A stretch of 10,644 bases of DNA from JANNGZ01 sp031404155. GTDB lineage: Bacteria > Pseudomonadota > Gammaproteobacteria > Burkholderiales > Burkholderiaceae_C. Below, piece by piece: positions 8,972-10,644 of this stretch. The notes beneath the pieces were generated by a model. It had not been told where the DNA came from. It searched no databases and saw nothing but the letters and a program-made list of their open reading frames with translations. The position numbers and the translations under genes were made by a program. Position 1 is the first letter of the stretch. The number at the start of each line of letters is the position of its first letter. Location of the stretch: the NCBI GenBank assembly GCA_031404155.1, contig JANNGZ010000318.1, positions 1 through 10,644 on the forward strand, given 5' to 3'.

Positions 8972-9471
8972 GACAGTTCGAATGCCTTGACCTGCCAGAC
9001 GCAGCGGCTGAAGTACAGAGCGTTGCGCAACTCGGGTTTCATCTCGAAGGGGTACATGATGAACAGCGGCCCCTTGTCGCGCACCGGCATCGGCTTGTCG
9101 TCGAGCAAGCGGGCCAGCACCACGTCGTGGCGCTGCACGTCGTCGATCGGAATGTCGACCCGGTAGTCGTTCAGCGCCACCGCGCGAATTTGTTTCCCCT
9201 GGCCGCCCACGGCCGCGAGCACGTCACGCAGCAGCGGGCCGGTGAACTTGCGCGCCTGCGTGTACCAGGGGGTGCGCTCGGTGAGGCTGTGCTGGGGCAG
9301 CCGCTCGAGCATCGCCATGTCGAACAGCGCCCGCTGACCCTGGTTGGGCGAGCGCAGCTTGCCGCTCACGGTGAGCACCGCCGGGCCCACCGGGGGCTCC
9401 AGCGCATGGGCGCGCAGCGAAAGCGCCGCGAGTGCGGTGCCGGCAATCAGCGTTCTTCGGCGCAGCGGCAT
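8968..9471 (-). CDS. Small exported protein with molybdopterin-dependent oxidoreductase-like (SUOX) fold
   Basis: A 167-residue protein with a signal peptide, MPLRRRTLIAG through ALSLRAHA, likely cut after residue 23. RRTLI resembles the twin-arginine core (RRxLI), so Tat export is possible. The mature part starts like the sulfite-oxidase molybdopterin domain (AVLTVSGKL), contains the equivalent of WxGxPLRDxL (W69...FTGPLLRDVL, 76-85), DYRVDIPIDD, and GPLFIMYP (134-141), and ends FSRCVWQVKAFEL. Family enzymes bind molybdenum through a Cys before the Trp/Gly-Pro-Leu segment; here that stretch reads TERTPW, and the only Cys (157) is near the C-terminus. It may therefore not be catalytic. The start at 9471 is preferred over 9504 because it places the signal peptide first and has GGGA about six bases upstream. 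Its TGA overlaps the kinase GTG. Confidence 0.78.
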
Positions 9472-9561
9472 CTGATTCCCAGGACTGGTTTTGAGGACCG
9501 GCATGGCAGGCCCGGTCGGCGCAGCAAGCGGGGCGCTGATGCGCGTGTTCTTGTCGTCTGA

Positions 9562-9567
9562 ATTCTA
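9562..9567 (-). promoter_or_regulatory. Candidate -10 element for the exported protein/kinase operon
   Basis: On the minus strand this reads TAGAAT, 5 of 6 to the sigma-70 -10 consensus, inside the 143-base gap after the phosphodiesterase gene. No good -35 lies at 16-18 bases. A start here would leave an mRNA leader of roughly 85 bases. It is one of the few AT-rich spots in the gap; support is weak. Confidence 0.25.
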
Positions 9568-9614
9568 GGCAAGGATTGTGCGACGGCTCATCGTCCAACG
9601 CTTCCCCCCGCGCC

Positions 9615-10644
9615 TCACCTCGCCCCCGGCAGCGCCAAGCCCCGCGCCTGCATCGCACGGCGCACCCGGTCGGGGTAGTCGCTGATGATGCCGTCGACGC
9701 CGAGTTCGAGCATGCGCTCGATCTGCGCCGGCTCGTTCACCGTCCACACCACCACCGTCAAGCCCAGTGCTCGGGCCTCGGCCAGGTTCTCGGCGCTCAG
9801 CTCGCCGTGGAAGGGCGACCATATTTGCGCCCCGGCGGCCTTGACCAGCCGCGGCAGCGAGCCGCCGTGCTCGGCCAGCGTCAGGCCGGCGGTCCAGCGC
9901 GGGTCGGCGATGTTGTCGAGCCAGCTCTGGCGTGCGCTGAGGGCCACGCGCGGGATGGCGGGGGCGAGCTTCTGCGCCGCGCGCAGGGTGCGCCAGTCGA
10001 AGCTTTGCAAGCTGACCCGCTCCTGCATGCCATGGTGGCGCACCACCTCGAGCAGCGCCGCCACGAAGGCCTCGGGCTCCGCTGTCAGGCCCGGCTCGCG
10101 CGGGTCGAGCTTGGTTTCGATGTTGAAGCGCACCTGGGTGTCGCCGCGCGCGCGCACCATCTCGAAAAGCTGCGCCAGCGACGGGATGCGCTCGCCGTCG
10201 CTGGCCTGCTGCTCGGCGAAGCCCTGCGCATAGGGGGTGCCGGGTTGCAGGCGGCCGACGTCGTAGCGGCGCAGGGCGTCGAAGGCGAGCGTGTTCAGCG
10301 CCGCGGTCGGCGCCACCAGCCAGCGGCCTTCAGCGTCCCGGGTCAGGTTCGGGTTGAGTTTGGAGTCGTGCATCACCACCACCACGCCGTCGCTGGTGAT
10401 GCCGGTGTCGAGTTCGAGGGTGTGCACGCCGATCTCGAGGGCGCGCTTGAACGCCGCCAGCGTGTTTTCCGGCGCCAGGCCGCGTGCGCCACGGTGGCCC
10501 TGCAGGTCCAAGGCCTGAGCGCCGGTGGCCGTGGCGATGCCGAGAGCCGACACCAAAGCCCATGCGAGGGCCCGGCGCGGCAGCCGCGTGAAGGCCGCGG
10601 CGCGTGGTGCCGAGCGTGCTGCCGGGCTGGATGCCGGGCTGGAT
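9615..10644 (-). CDS. Exported glycerophosphodiester phosphodiesterase (5' end outside window)
   Basis: GDPD-family enzymes hydrolyse glycerophosphodiesters to glycerol 3-phosphate and an alcohol. Motifs: GHRGARGLAPENT (His-Arg, then the Glu of PENT), ELDTGITSDG, and VVMHDSKL with the second catalytic His. Then come IPSL, FNIETKLDP, VVVWTVNEP and DGIISDYPDRV, all in family order on one TIM-barrel domain. The nearest near-cognate start is TTG at 10556, but the frame stays open to the window edge. The residues before it (RLPRRALAWA, then LVSALGIATATGAQA) make a good signal peptide whose charged n-region would be lost with the TTG start. No ATG, GTG or other TTG occurs between 10557 and 10644, so the true start probably lies outside. 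The protein should be periplasmic. The next minus-strand gene starts 143 bases downstream, so co-transcription is uncertain. The gene is glpQ/ugpQ-like; I cannot choose. Confidence 0.9.
   Translation of the reverse strand, partial: SSPASSPAARSAPRAAAFTRLPRRALAWALVSALGIATATGAQALDLQGHRGARGLAPENTLAAFKRALEIGVHTLELDTGITSDGVVVVMHDSKLNPNLTRDAEGRWLVAPTAALNTLAFDALRRYDVGRLQPGTPYAQGFAEQQASDGERIPSLAQLFEMVRARGDTQVRFNIETKLDPREPGLTAEPEAFVAALLEVVRHHGMQERVSLQSFDWRTLRAAQKLAPAIPRVALSARQSWLDNIADPRWTAGLTLAEHGGSLPRLVKAAGAQIWSPFHGELSAENLAEARALGLTVVVWTVNEPAQIERMLELGVDGIISDYPDRVRRAMQARGLALPGAR
10621..10644. repeat. Two tandem copies of a 12-base unit at the window edge
   Basis: GCCGGGCTGGAT occurs at 10621-10632 and again, identical, at 10633-10644. 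It may continue past the window. On the minus strand, in the phosphodiesterase frame, each copy encodes Ser-Ser-Pro-Ala, ahead of the signal-peptide region. Confidence 0.75.

Noticed and set aside
9472..9504. Upstream ATG (9504) for the exported molybdopterin-fold protein
   Set aside because: It would put eleven extra residues before the signal peptide and has no ribosome binding site, whereas the ATG at 9471 has GGGA nearby and starts directly with the signal peptide.

Overview
This window is a compact, GC-rich (roughly two-thirds G+C by eye) stretch of bacterial chromosome. Gene content and order point to a betaproteobacterium of the order Burkholderiales, probably near the Rubrivivax/Leptothrix/Methylibium/Rhizobacter group. 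The basis is the cluster xseB-ispA-dxs-folE2, the protein sequence style, and an intergenic repeat of a type I associate with that group. The genus is inference. Almost everything is protein-coding. I see no tRNA, rRNA, CRISPR array, insertion sequence or prophage. No gene-free gap exceeds 300 bases; the longest, 224 bases between ispA and dxs, is largely filled by a hairpin-rich repeat.

Left part, plus strand (1-4139): the 3' end of xseB (exonuclease VII small subunit) overlaps ispA (farnesyl diphosphate synthase) by four bases. After the repeat come dxs (DXP synthase, first step of the MEP pathway) and folE2 (GTP cyclohydrolase IB, first step of folate synthesis). IspA and Dxs supply and use isoprenoid precursors for quinones, undecaprenyl phosphate and similar products.

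Middle (4249-6631): on the minus strand, yajQ is followed after 8 bases by a secreted or periplasmic retropepsin-like protease. Divergent from yajQ, across a 92-base shared promoter region, lies murB (peptidoglycan precursor reductase) on the plus strand. The two convergent gaps (folE2/protease and murB/kinase) each contain a GC-rich hairpin with one bulge that could end transcription from both sides.

Right part, minus strand (6665-10644): a glycerophosphodiester phosphodiesterase, cut by the window edge, is followed by a small exported protein with a sulfite-oxidase-like molybdopterin fold. That gene overlaps a large hybrid sensor kinase by four bases (GTGA). The kinase carries the full His-Asp-His relay (HisKA, HATPase, receiver, HPt) but no response regulator lies beside it. 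The exported protein lacks a cysteine where family enzymes bind molybdenum, so this pair looks more like a periplasmic sensor with its kinase than a redox enzyme. It is the best candidate here for something not well described.
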